A stretch of DNA of 48,871 nt, taken from a virus. The DNA is taken from IMG/VR virus record IMGVR_UViG_3300023174_000247, positions 1 to 48,871 of that record; one strand, given 5' to 3'. Positions 31,320 through 37,560 of the stretch are shown here, piece by piece. Position numbers and translations under genes: made by a program. The stretch's first letter is position 1; each line of letters starts with the position of its first letter. The notes below the pieces were generated by a model. That model ran no database searches and was not told the origin of the DNA. It saw nothing but the letters and a program-made list of their open reading frames with translations.

Positions 31320-31443
31320 GCAGTAGCCGAAGTGTCTTGTCACCGAAGTTGTCACCAAGCAACCTGATTCTCTTGTAAATGAGCATGTGTTTACACATTC
31401 GCACCTGATTAGTAGTCAGGTGGCTGTGTTAACACGCTACTGC
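31320..31443 (+). ncRNA. Structured non-coding element F (124 bp)
   Basis: GCAGTAGC (31320-31327) and GCTACTGC (31436-31443) form an 8-bp closing stem, centres 116 bp apart. Inside are hairpins ATGTG/CACAT (loop TTTA) and CACCTGA/TCAGGTG (loop TTAGTAG). Layout resembles elements A, B and C. Confidence 0.4.
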
Positions 31444-31558
31444 TTGCAGAGATGACCCCCACCCTTAACGCACACTCGCCAGAGGAGCAGCCAGGTGAGA
31501 GGCATGATTGAGGGGTTTGGGCTGAGGCAGTAGCCGAAAGGTGCCAGAATAGCCACTT

Positions 31559-31657
31559 ATGGATGATCGTCTAGCCAGATGGACATGTGAGATATGCGGC
31601 AAGAGGTTCGTTGTGCCAGATTTAGCCCGTATGTGTGAGCAGAAGCACATCGAATAA
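31559..31657 (+). CDS. 32-residue Cys/His micro-protein
   Basis: A frame encoding WTCEICGKRFVVPDLARMC then EQKH, a compact zinc-finger-like pattern (Cx2C...C...H). The ribosome site is poor. Accepted with caution for the motif and its place before the plus-strand operon. Confidence 0.4.
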   Translation: MDDRLARWTCEICGKRFVVPDLARMCEQKHIE

Positions 31658-31701
31658 TTTTTTACCCAGTAACGACTAGGCAGTAGCCTTACAATCTGTG
31701 C

Positions 31702-31830
31702 ATGAGTTCAGGTCAGGGTAAGGTCAAGGTGCCATTTAACAGCACCCAGATCAAGGACGGCTGGATTGTCCGTGTCTCCAAAGATGGCCGCATTAAGGCC
31801 AAACTGGAGCCGTACCCAAGGGCCAAGTAG
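31702..31830 (+). CDS. 42-residue basic protein
   Basis: A small basic frame (KVKVPFNSTQIKDGWIVRVS) that ends at 31830, exactly before the ATG at 31831. It reads as a short beta-rich protein. The abutting stop and start support it as the first gene of the cassette. Confidence 0.55.
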   Translation: MSSGQGKVKVPFNSTQIKDGWIVRVSKDGRIKAKLEPYPRAK

Positions 31831-32310
31831 ATGGCTAACAATTTATCCTCTAATCAATTTGCCGATGTGACTCTGCATCGAGGTATTCAAGGAACAAAGA
31901 TTAATCAGCCTCTAGGTATGCACTGGAGCGCCCATCATGGCCTAGAGACTGAAGGTTGGATGGAGAAGGAAGGCGCAACTAGGTTCCTAGCGGGAGAGAA
32001 CGAAGATCTATTCCCTGGTGAAAAGGGAACGATCATTCACGCCAAGCCTAGTACCGAAGGTATCACCTGGAACAAGAGAGGGGATACGAAGTTACTCCGT
32101 GAGTCAGGTGTCTACTCCGCATTCACTCCGAAGATGAAGGAAGACCCATACGGCTCATATGACCCAGAGAAGGAGCGTGCAGAGGCAGAAGTGCCTGTCC
32201 GCCCTGGAACTCCAGTCAAAGTCGAGAAGTTGACTCGTGTGCGTGCTACAGGCGGCACCGTCAAGACGAGAGAGATCCGCTATAAGAAGCCAAGAATCAT
32301 GGAGGCCTAA
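31831..32310 (+). CDS. ADP-ribosyltransferase-like protein with NLSxxQF N-terminus
   Basis: A 159-residue protein. It starts MANNLSSNQFAD, the shared N-terminal peptide of this cassette. VTLHRGIQG (Arg17) and GMHWSAH (Ser33) follow, which match the first two elements of the Arg-Ser-Glu class of ADP-ribosyltransferases. The Glu motif is not clear. ARTs of phages such as T4 modify host RNA polymerase or other proteins. The last base of its stop is the first base of the next ATG (TAATG). The enzyme call is tentative. Confidence 0.45.
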   Translation: MANNLSSNQFADVTLHRGIQGTKINQPLGMHWSAHHGLETEGWMEKEGATRFLAGENEDLFPGEKGTIIHAKPSTEGITWNKRGDTKLLRESGVYSAFTPKMKEDPYGSYDPEKERAEAEVPVRPGTPVKVEKLTRVRATGGTVKTREIRYKKPRIMEA

Positions 32311-32705
32311 TGAGCGCAGAGAATCTCTCTTCTCAGCAATGGGAACAATTACCAATGTTCATGAAGGCTGGAGAGATAAAGGCCAAGGTCAATACATCTG
32401 CTGACCCAGGTGGTGGCAATATGGAGAGCCTCTGGCATAACAAGTTATATGAGGCAAAGACTGGCGCCATCAGGAATGCTAGATACTTGCCTACCCGTGC
32501 CCGAAAAGGCGCTTCTCTATATGACTCAATTAAACGAGAAGGCGTAAGGAAGCCAGTAGAACTTATCCGTAACTTTGACTCTGGCCCATATAACCGAGAA
32601 GGCTATCAACTAGGTGAAGGACACCACCGTGTGGCCGCTGCCGCAGATATAAACCCTAATATGTTGATCCCTGTAGAGCATGACGAATGGCGCAGAAATA
32701 AATGA
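32310..32705 (+). CDS. ParB/Srx-like protein with NLSxxQW N-terminus
   Basis: A 131-residue protein that starts MSAENLSSQQWEQ. A ParB N-terminal/sulfiredoxin-like domain follows: SLYDSIKREGVRKPVELI, then QLGEGHHRVAAA with the GxxH-R nucleotide-binding motif. ParB-like domains bind CTP or act as nucleases. A second copy of the same domain is at 34944. There is no ParA in the window, so it is not a partition system. Confidence 0.6.
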   Translation: MSAENLSSQQWEQLPMFMKAGEIKAKVNTSADPGGGNMESLWHNKLYEAKTGAIRNARYLPTRARKGASLYDSIKREGVRKPVELIRNFDSGPYNREGYQLGEGHHRVAAAADINPNMLIPVEHDEWRRNK

Positions 32706-32914
32706 GCAGATCCGCAGAGTTTGAGGCATCTCACATAGCGGCAAAAGAAATCGCCCAAGGTGATTACCTTGATGCATCAGTAAAGTTACGTGTACATGCA
32801 GCCAAGATGATTGGCAATGACTTCGTCGTAGCCCATAAGTTACGTGGCTCTAAGTCACCTGGCGTATCTACATATAAGCCAGATGACCAAGTGAGAGTGT
32901 GGCGGAAGAAATGA
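32702..32914 (+). CDS. Small helical protein, unknown
   Basis: A 70-residue protein with HIAAKEIAQGDYLDASVKLR and a basic tail, overlapping both neighbours (ATGA). It lacks the shared N-terminal peptide. It may be a partner or immunity-type protein by position only. Confidence 0.65.
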   Translation: MSRSAEFEASHIAAKEIAQGDYLDASVKLRVHAAKMIGNDFVVAHKLRGSKSPGVSTYKPDDQVRVWRKK

Positions 32915-33354
32915 GCGCAGAGAATTTATCAGGCGAGCAATTCCGCCCAATGTATCACGGGACTATAGAGACTCTAAAGCCTGGAGATATAATTACACCT
33001 AGACAGCGTGGCGGATACGCATGGGCGACAGTACATATGCCTGCCGCTATCGAACACACCAAGGACAGAGCCATAAACGGGCTAGGAGCAACTTCTGATG
33101 CCTGGCCCGTACATCATGGCAATGTCTACGAGGTCGAACCTGCAGATCCGAATGATGAGTCGCTAACTGGAAACACAATGGCCGCAACGAGAGGTTCTGT
33201 GGCATCAGAGGTGGGATTTAAAGTAAAGCGCCAAGTTGCATCCGTACTAGGTGAAGAGAGTCAGCGCAGGGATGCAAAGAAGTACTTCCCCGACTTTGAT
33301 CCGAGTAAGGAAGCCTACGTGAAAGATGGCAGAGATCGGATGCGTAATAAGTGA
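32911..33354 (+). CDS. Arr-like mono-ADP-ribosyltransferase with NLSxxQF N-terminus
   Basis: A 147-residue protein starting at ATG 32911 (MSAENLSGEQF). The body matches rifampin ADP-ribosyltransferase (Arr): MYHGTIETLKPGDIITP (His16), then YAWATVHMPAAIEHTKDRA, NVYEVEP and later ATRG...EVGFKV. Arr inactivates rifampin; related enzymes target nucleic acids or proteins. In this cassette a host-directed ADP-ribosylation role is more likely than drug resistance, but this is inference. The upstream GTG at 32899 is not needed. Confidence 0.6.
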   Translation: MSAENLSGEQFRPMYHGTIETLKPGDIITPRQRGGYAWATVHMPAAIEHTKDRAINGLGATSDAWPVHHGNVYEVEPADPNDESLTGNTMAATRGSVASEVGFKVKRQVASVLGEESQRRDAKKYFPDFDPSKEAYVKDGRDRMRNK

Positions 33355-33725
33355 GCGCCCTGAATTCTCAGCAGTTCCCATACACATTTAATTTCACCCC
33401 ATCTCAAGAGGGTGAACACCATAAAGTTTCTGCCTTCCACAAAGATGACCGTGTAGGTCTAATGAAGTGGGATCCAGATACTGGAGAAGTAAAGGATCTA
33501 CAAGTACACCCAGAACATAGACTCAGGGGCGTAGCCAGAGGTATGTGGGATTTTGCACAACGGCAAACTAAACCTCAGACCCCTGGAGTAGATTACGCCG
33601 ATGACGTTGTAGCGCCTAAGCACTCTTCAGAGCGCACCGATGCAGGTGACGCATTTGCCAAAGCAATAGGTGGCAAGGTGCCTGCACGTACTAAGTCAAA
33701 TGTCAGAGAGATGAACTGGTCATGA
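33351..33725 (+). CDS. GNAT acetyltransferase-like protein with NSQQF N-terminus
   Basis: A 124-residue protein from a GTG start in a GTGA overlap (MSALNSQQFPY). It has the GNAT core: VGLMKWDPDTGEVKDLQVHP, then EHRLRGVARGMWDFA, where R-x-x-G-V-A is the acetyl-CoA motif. The C-terminal SERTDAGDAFAKAIGG matches the protein at 34565, so the two are paralogues. Confidence 0.65.
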   Translation: MSALNSQQFPYTFNFTPSQEGEHHKVSAFHKDDRVGLMKWDPDTGEVKDLQVHPEHRLRGVARGMWDFAQRQTKPQTPGVDYADDVVAPKHSSERTDAGDAFAKAIGGKVPARTKSNVREMNWS

Positions 33726-33793
33726 GCGCCCAAAATAACCTCGGCGGTTTTGACGAAAAAAGATATGCGCCCGAAAGAGTCATGCGGGCCTGA
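33722..33793 (+). CDS. 23-residue micro-gene with tag-like start
   Basis: A frame overlapping the previous stop (ATGA) encodes MSAQNNLGGFDEKRY and a short basic tail. Its start looks like the shared N-terminal peptide with no domain attached. It could be a decayed member of the family or a free peptide. A GCCCG/CGGGC hairpin spans its end. Confidence 0.4.
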   Translation: MSAQNNLGGFDEKRYAPERVMRA

Positions 33794-33805
33794 TAGAGTT
33801 TGAGT

Positions 33806-33868
33806 ATGGATGCATTCCTCCTCATAATGTTTATGGCTATCGTCTTTCACTGGATTTGGCGTTCCTAA
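33806..33868 (+). CDS. 20-residue hydrophobic micro-peptide
   Basis: Encodes DAFLLIMFMAIVFHWIW, one short hydrophobic helix. The ribosome site is poor. It may be a membrane micro-peptide or chance. Confidence 0.3.
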   Translation: MDAFLLIMFMAIVFHWIWRS

Positions 33869-33896
33869 ATCTTCTCCAGATGTCACAATACGTGGC

Positions 33897-34262
33897 ATGA
33901 GCAGAGAAGAGTTCGCACAGGGCCACACTCCTAAATGTGAAGATTGCGGCGAGCCTGCAGATCACTTTCATCTATCTAAAGAAGATATAGATAATATGCG
34001 ATCCATGTCGCAGGCAGGCAAGATGGCTGGTGAGTTTGATACCCACATGCGTACCGCACCTACCGATGTTCGTGACCACGCATCACTGAAGGCGCACATG
34101 CTCTCTTCTGGTCACTACGCCCATCCTATGGATGTGCACGAGATGACTCACGAGACACTCAAGGCATATCACGATGAGGACCACGCCAATATGGATGCAG
34201 GCCCTGCAGATGAGCGTGAGCATTACACCAACTTCGGACATGAGCATATGCACAATGCCTAA
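33897..34262 (+). CDS. His-rich zinc-type protein, unknown
   Basis: A 121-residue protein with CEDCGEPADHFH at the N-terminus and many His in the rest (HEMTHETLKAYHDEDH). It is likely metal binding. It overlaps the Cys-rich microgene downstream. No family recognised. Confidence 0.65.
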   Translation: MSREEFAQGHTPKCEDCGEPADHFHLSKEDIDNMRSMSQAGKMAGEFDTHMRTAPTDVRDHASLKAHMLSSGHYAHPMDVHEMTHETLKAYHDEDHANMDAGPADEREHYTNFGHEHMHNA

Positions 34263-34341
34263 ATGTATTAAGTGCGATCACGAGATCGAATACGGCTGCT
34301 GTACTGAAGATACGTGTAAGTGCATCTGCGAGGAGATGTGA
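34255..34341 (+). CDS. 28-residue Cys-rich peptide
   Basis: A frame that overlaps the previous stop and the next GTG start. It encodes CIKCDHEIEYGCC then CKCIC, seven cysteines in 28 residues. It resembles a metallothionein-like or disulfide peptide. Accepted for coupling at both ends. Confidence 0.5.
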   Translation: MPKCIKCDHEIEYGCCTEDTCKCICEEM

Positions 34342-34568
34342 GCGAGATAAACTCTCAGCAGTTCGGTGATCGCTGGGTACCAAGACAGAAGTACGGCTAT
34401 CAAATTAAGAACCACCTACTAAGTATGCACTTCCAAGTGCGTGACAATGTAGGCCATGATCCATCTAAGTATGATGATGAGGCTTGGCACAAGATCCACG
34501 ATGATCTCCATGCCAATGACAAGATGAGTAAGCCACATAAGCACTTCGTACCGAAGGAGAAGAAATGA
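34338..34568 (+). CDS. Small protein with INSQQF N-terminus, unknown
   Basis: A 76-residue protein from a GTG at 34338 (MSEINSQQFGDRW). The body is His/Asp-rich and helical (YDDEAWHKIHDDLHANDKM). It has the shared N-terminal peptide. The longer frame from 34320 would overlap the Cys-rich gene more and is less likely. Confidence 0.65.
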   Translation: MSEINSQQFGDRWVPRQKYGYQIKNHLLSMHFQVRDNVGHDPSKYDDEAWHKIHDDLHANDKMSKPHKHFVPKEKK

Positions 34569-34951
34569 AGCAGACTCCACTTCCTCCTGGGCATAATCCT
34601 CAAGAGCCACGCAATCTATCTGATGTGCAGTTCCAATACACACATCCTGGCGCAAAAGGCCAGAGACCAGATACTCACACAATATCTGCATCTAATGCAT
34701 CTGGTTGGGTCGGTCATATCGATTGGAATAATCGTACTGGCGCTATCAGTAATATCATGACTGCTCATAAGATGCGTGGTCTTGGTGTTGCTACTACTCT
34801 CTTTGATAAGGCTAATAAACTTTCTGCTGATACTGGAATAAAGGCGCCAATTCATTCTCGTGATCGTACCGATAAGGGCGAAGCGTGGGCGAAGTCTGTA
34901 GGCGGCGATCTCCCTAAGCGAGCCAGTTATACAGGAAATGAAGATGAGTAA
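34565..34951 (+). CDS. GNAT acetyltransferase-like protein with NLSDVQF segment
   Basis: A 128-residue protein. The shared peptide is at residues 17-23 (NLSDVQF), after a Pro-rich start. GNAT features are GWVGHIDWNNRTGAISNIM, then AHKMRGLGVATTLFDKA. The C-terminal SRDRTDKGEAWAKSVGG matches the protein at 33351. The two are tandem paralogues. Confidence 0.65.
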   Translation: MKQTPLPPGHNPQEPRNLSDVQFQYTHPGAKGQRPDTHTISASNASGWVGHIDWNNRTGAISNIMTAHKMRGLGVATTLFDKANKLSADTGIKAPIHSRDRTDKGEAWAKSVGGDLPKRASYTGNEDE

Positions 34952-35453
34952 TCTCGGAAGACAGTTCACTCCTACAGTTCCAGCAAATGTAGAACAGAAG
35001 CGCTCTGGTGGTAAGGGTCATCTTCCTGGTGATGAGTCACGCAGCGTTGTCGGTATGGTCTCCGTAAGTGCGCTAAAGCCGCTAATGGAGTTTGACCGCA
35101 GTGGTCGTCATGCAGATAGCAATAGCGCAGAGCGCATTAGTGAAATTGCACAAGACATTCATTCAGGTAAAGGCATAACTAACCCACTTATGATCGCCTA
35201 CGATCACAAGAACAAGTGGGGCTATATCGGTGAGGGTAATCACAGATTGGCTGCGGCTATCTCTGCAGGTGCTACGCACGTGCCCGTAAGCGTATATCGC
35301 CAATCAGATCTAGGTAATTACAAGAAGCGTGGTGTTGGTAGCCATCTTGCTATGACAACTAACTTTACCGATCCAGGAAGTCACGAAGAACGTACTGGTC
35401 AAGAGTACGTCCCAACTAACATCCACCCACAACACTTTAAGCAGATGCAATGA
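34944..35453 (+). CDS. ParB-like protein with NLGRQF N-terminus
   Basis: A 169-residue protein; ATG 34944 with AGGAA at good spacing is preferred over ATG 34938. It starts MSNLGRQFTPT. The domain has VSALKPLMEFDRSG, then ISEIAQDIHSGKGITNPLMI and YIGEGNHRLAAAI, the ParB GExxHR motif, then VPVSVYR. It is a paralogue in domain of the protein at 32310. Confidence 0.65.
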   Translation: MSNLGRQFTPTVPANVEQKRSGGKGHLPGDESRSVVGMVSVSALKPLMEFDRSGRHADSNSAERISEIAQDIHSGKGITNPLMIAYDHKNKWGYIGEGNHRLAAAISAGATHVPVSVYRQSDLGNYKKRGVGSHLAMTTNFTDPGSHEERTGQEYVPTNIHPQHFKQMQ

Positions 35454-35803
35454 ATAACTACGATCACCAGATAGTTTCTAACGTCAGACAGCACCTTACT
35501 GATGATCTACGTAAGCCAGAGTTCCGTGGGCATGAATGTCAGACCGCTGGTCACTGCTATGTAGCAAGCGAGGCCATCTACCACTCACTCGGTGGTAAGT
35601 CTGCAGGCCTAACACCTATGCAGGTGCAGCACGAAGGCAGCAGTCATTGGTTCTTAAAGGATTCTGCAGGAAAAATTATTGATCCAACAGCCGATCAATT
35701 TAAAACACCTGTACCCTATGACAAGGCGAAGGGTAAAGGATTTCTAACTAAGGGACCGTCAAAAAGAGCAGAGATTCTTATGAACAGAATTAAGGAGAAG
35801 TAA
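35450..35803 (+). CDS. Papain/transglutaminase-fold-like small protein
   Basis: A 117-residue protein with a possible Cys-His-Asp triad: GHCYVASEAIYH, then SSHWFLKDSAGKIIDPTADQF. The HWFLKD...IDPT order is common in small cysteine-protease-fold effectors. No shared N-terminal peptide. It overlaps the ParB-like gene and the endolysin. Confidence 0.5.
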   Translation: MNNYDHQIVSNVRQHLTDDLRKPEFRGHECQTAGHCYVASEAIYHSLGGKSAGLTPMQVQHEGSSHWFLKDSAGKIIDPTADQFKTPVPYDKAKGKGFLTKGPSKRAEILMNRIKEK

Positions 35804-36546
35804 TGGCAGAAAAAGGAACAGCAGCAGCGCTTATCGAAGTTGCTCGCAAAGAAGTTGGGACTATCGAAGGTCCAAAAGATAACGAGACAAAGTACGGCGC
35901 CTTTACAAAGGCAAACTTTTTAGCATGGTGCGGATCATTCTGTATGTGGTGCGCTCATCAAGCAGGAGTAAAGATTCCAAACACAGTCTCTACTGTGGCA
36001 GGAGCAGCCGCATTCAAGAAGATGGGTACTTGGTTTGACGCAGATTGCGGTCAGTCACCACAACCTGGCGATATCCTGTATTTCGACTTCCCAGGAGATG
36101 GCGTTGACAGAATCTCTCACGTAGGTATCTGCACAGGTATCGACTCTGACGGAGTTGTACTTACCATCGAAGGAAACACTTCTGGCAAGAAGAAGGGTGA
36201 CCAGCGCAATGGTGGCGAGGTATGCGAGCAAGTTCGTGCATACAAGCCAAACAAGAAGAAGGTCATGGTCTCAATCGTTGGCTGGGGTCGTCCTAACTAC
36301 AAGGGCAACGAAGTCAATGTCGATACCCCAGAACCAGAAGCACCAGCATTCCCAGGACAGATCAAGCCTGGCGCCAAGGGTGAAGCAGTCAAGATCGTTC
36401 AGAAGGCTCTTGGCCTTGCTGCAGACGGAAACTACGGCCCAGCCACAAAGAAGGCAGTTGTTGCATTTCAGGACAATCACGACGTAGTGGACTCAAATGG
36501 CATCATCGGCCCTAAAACTTGGGCAGAGTTGGTCAAATTCCTATAA
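35803..36546 (+). CDS. lysA: Endolysin: CHAP-like peptidase plus peptidoglycan-binding domain
   Basis: A 247-residue lysin. The N-terminal domain is CHAP/NlpC-like with Cys43 (AWCGSF), His107 (ISHVGI) and EGNT for the third residue. Residues 187-247 form a PG_binding_1 domain (GAKGEAVKIVQKALGL, then YGPATKKAVVAFQ). There is no signal peptide, so release needs a holin; candidates are at 39117, 43127 and 43329. It is followed by a strong terminator. Confidence 0.9.
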   Translation: MAEKGTAAALIEVARKEVGTIEGPKDNETKYGAFTKANFLAWCGSFCMWCAHQAGVKIPNTVSTVAGAAAFKKMGTWFDADCGQSPQPGDILYFDFPGDGVDRISHVGICTGIDSDGVVLTIEGNTSGKKKGDQRNGGEVCEQVRAYKPNKKKVMVSIVGWGRPNYKGNEVNVDTPEPEAPAFPGQIKPGAKGEAVKIVQKALGLAADGNYGPATKKAVVAFQDNHDVVDSNGIIGPKTWAELVKFL

Positions 36547-36567
36547 AACGGACATATTGACCTTAAG

Positions 36568-36612
36568 ACCCTCCATGGGTACCTGATGGTATCCTTGGGG
36601 GGTTCTTTATTG
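36568..36612 (+). terminator. Terminator after the endolysin
   Basis: An outer stem ACCCTCC/GGGGGGT and an inner stem GGGTACC/GGTATCC, followed by TCTTTATT. Strong and well placed. Confidence 0.8.
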
Positions 36613-36623
36613 AAGGGGTGGAC

Positions 36624-37172
36624 ATGACAACTATCGTGGCGGTGCAATACGACGACAGAGTCGTCTTTGTTGCAGATAATCAAGTTACAGGGGATAACGG
36701 TCGCATCTACAACCATCCACGGATGGAGAAGATTGCAGAACGTGGTGAATATCTAATTGCTGGTTCTGGAGAAGTAGGGCCTTGCGATATCGCTCAACAC
36801 ATTTGGCAACCGCCAAAACCTTCACCAAAAGATCGCCAAGATATTTATCACTTCATGATCGCTAAGGTGATGCCTTCTCTCAGAAAATGCTTGACTGAGA
36901 ACGGATATGACTTTAACGAAGGCAAGGGTGATGGCAAGGTAGATGATTCTCGCTTTAATTTTCTTATTGCAGTATGTGGTGAGGTATTTGATGTTGCAGA
37001 CGATTGCTCGATCTGCATGAGTGGGGACGGCATCTATGGAGTTGGTTCTGGTTCTAGTTACGCTATTGGGGCTATTCATGGTGGTGCAAAACCTCTAGCA
37101 GCCCTAAAGATTGCAGAAAAGTTAGACGCCAATACTTCTGGCCCATTCCTAACAAAAGAACAACTCAAGTAA
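36624..37172 (+). CDS. HslV/proteasome-beta-like Ntn hydrolase
   Basis: A 182-residue protein starting at ATG 36624. MTTIVAVQYDDRVVFVADNQ, then VTGDN and HPRMEKIAE, follow the HslV N-terminus: Thr exposed after Met removal, and a Lys in place of the catalytic Lys33. YLIAGSGEVGPCDIAQHIW and the later FLIAVCGEVFDV and GSSYAIGAIHGG strands fit the beta-subunit fold and length. HslV normally needs HslU; none is in the window. Roles could be virion maturation or host protein removal. Confidence 0.75.
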   Translation: MTTIVAVQYDDRVVFVADNQVTGDNGRIYNHPRMEKIAERGEYLIAGSGEVGPCDIAQHIWQPPKPSPKDRQDIYHFMIAKVMPSLRKCLTENGYDFNEGKGDGKVDDSRFNFLIAVCGEVFDVADDCSICMSGDGIYGVGSGSSYAIGAIHGGAKPLAALKIAEKLDANTSGPFLTKEQLK

Positions 37173-37182
37173 CTTTTGTGGT

Positions 37183-37201
37183 GCAGATCACAACGATCTG
37201 C
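37183..37201 (+). terminator. Hairpin after the HslV-like gene
   Basis: GCAGATC and GATCTGC form a perfect 7-bp stem with loop ACAAC. There is no U-tract, so it may be a weak terminator or an operator. Confidence 0.4.
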
Positions 37202-37286
37202 AGTTATATTAGTCACACAATTTCATAAGCGGCTCCTGAGCATGAGCACGCAAAAACTGCTCCTAAATTTATGATAGGTTGGGCTT

Positions 37287-37550
37287 ATGTCTAAAACTCA
37301 AGAAAAACGACTACGGGTAAAGCAAGAGCATGCCGAATACCTGTGGCATCAAGCACAACTCAAGGCAGCACTAGCAAAGACCGAACTCGATCTTGCAGTA
37401 GAAACTATAAAGGATTTGAATAACGAATTGACAGAAGAACAGATAAAAGAGACCGAAGAACAAGTACAAGTACAGTATCGGCGCATTGAAAGTTACCTAA
37501 TGACTGAAAAAGAATTGTATTTAGAACGTATGGGAATCCAACAAGACTGA
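37287..37550 (+). CDS. Coiled-coil protein, unknown
   Basis: An 87-residue protein that is one charged coiled coil (KAALAKTELDLAVETIKDL, then EEQVQVQYRRIESY). No motif. It may be an assembly or scaffold part. Confidence 0.7.
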   Translation: MSKTQEKRLRVKQEHAEYLWHQAQLKAALAKTELDLAVETIKDLNNELTEEQIKETEEQVQVQYRRIESYLMTEKELYLERMGIQQD

Positions 37551-37560
37551 TAATGGGGGC

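Larger units (their letters stand above)
31204..31558 (+). other. Structured non-coding stretch
   Basis: About 355 bases without a supported gene. Contains the long hairpin 31264-31315, element F (31320-31443), and copies of CAGTAGCC at 31321 and 31528 (a third is at 31681). Described separately. Confidence 0.5.

Noticed and set aside
31266-31430. GTGGCTGTCAGG and GGTGGCTGTGTT resemble cluster A phage stoperators
   Set aside because: Only two loose matches, and the first is fully explained as an arm of the 31264-31315 hairpin.
32310-35453. ParB-like proteins as a plasmid partition system
   Set aside because: No ParA-type ATPase and no clustered parS-like palindromes; domain pairs sit in the tagged cassette.
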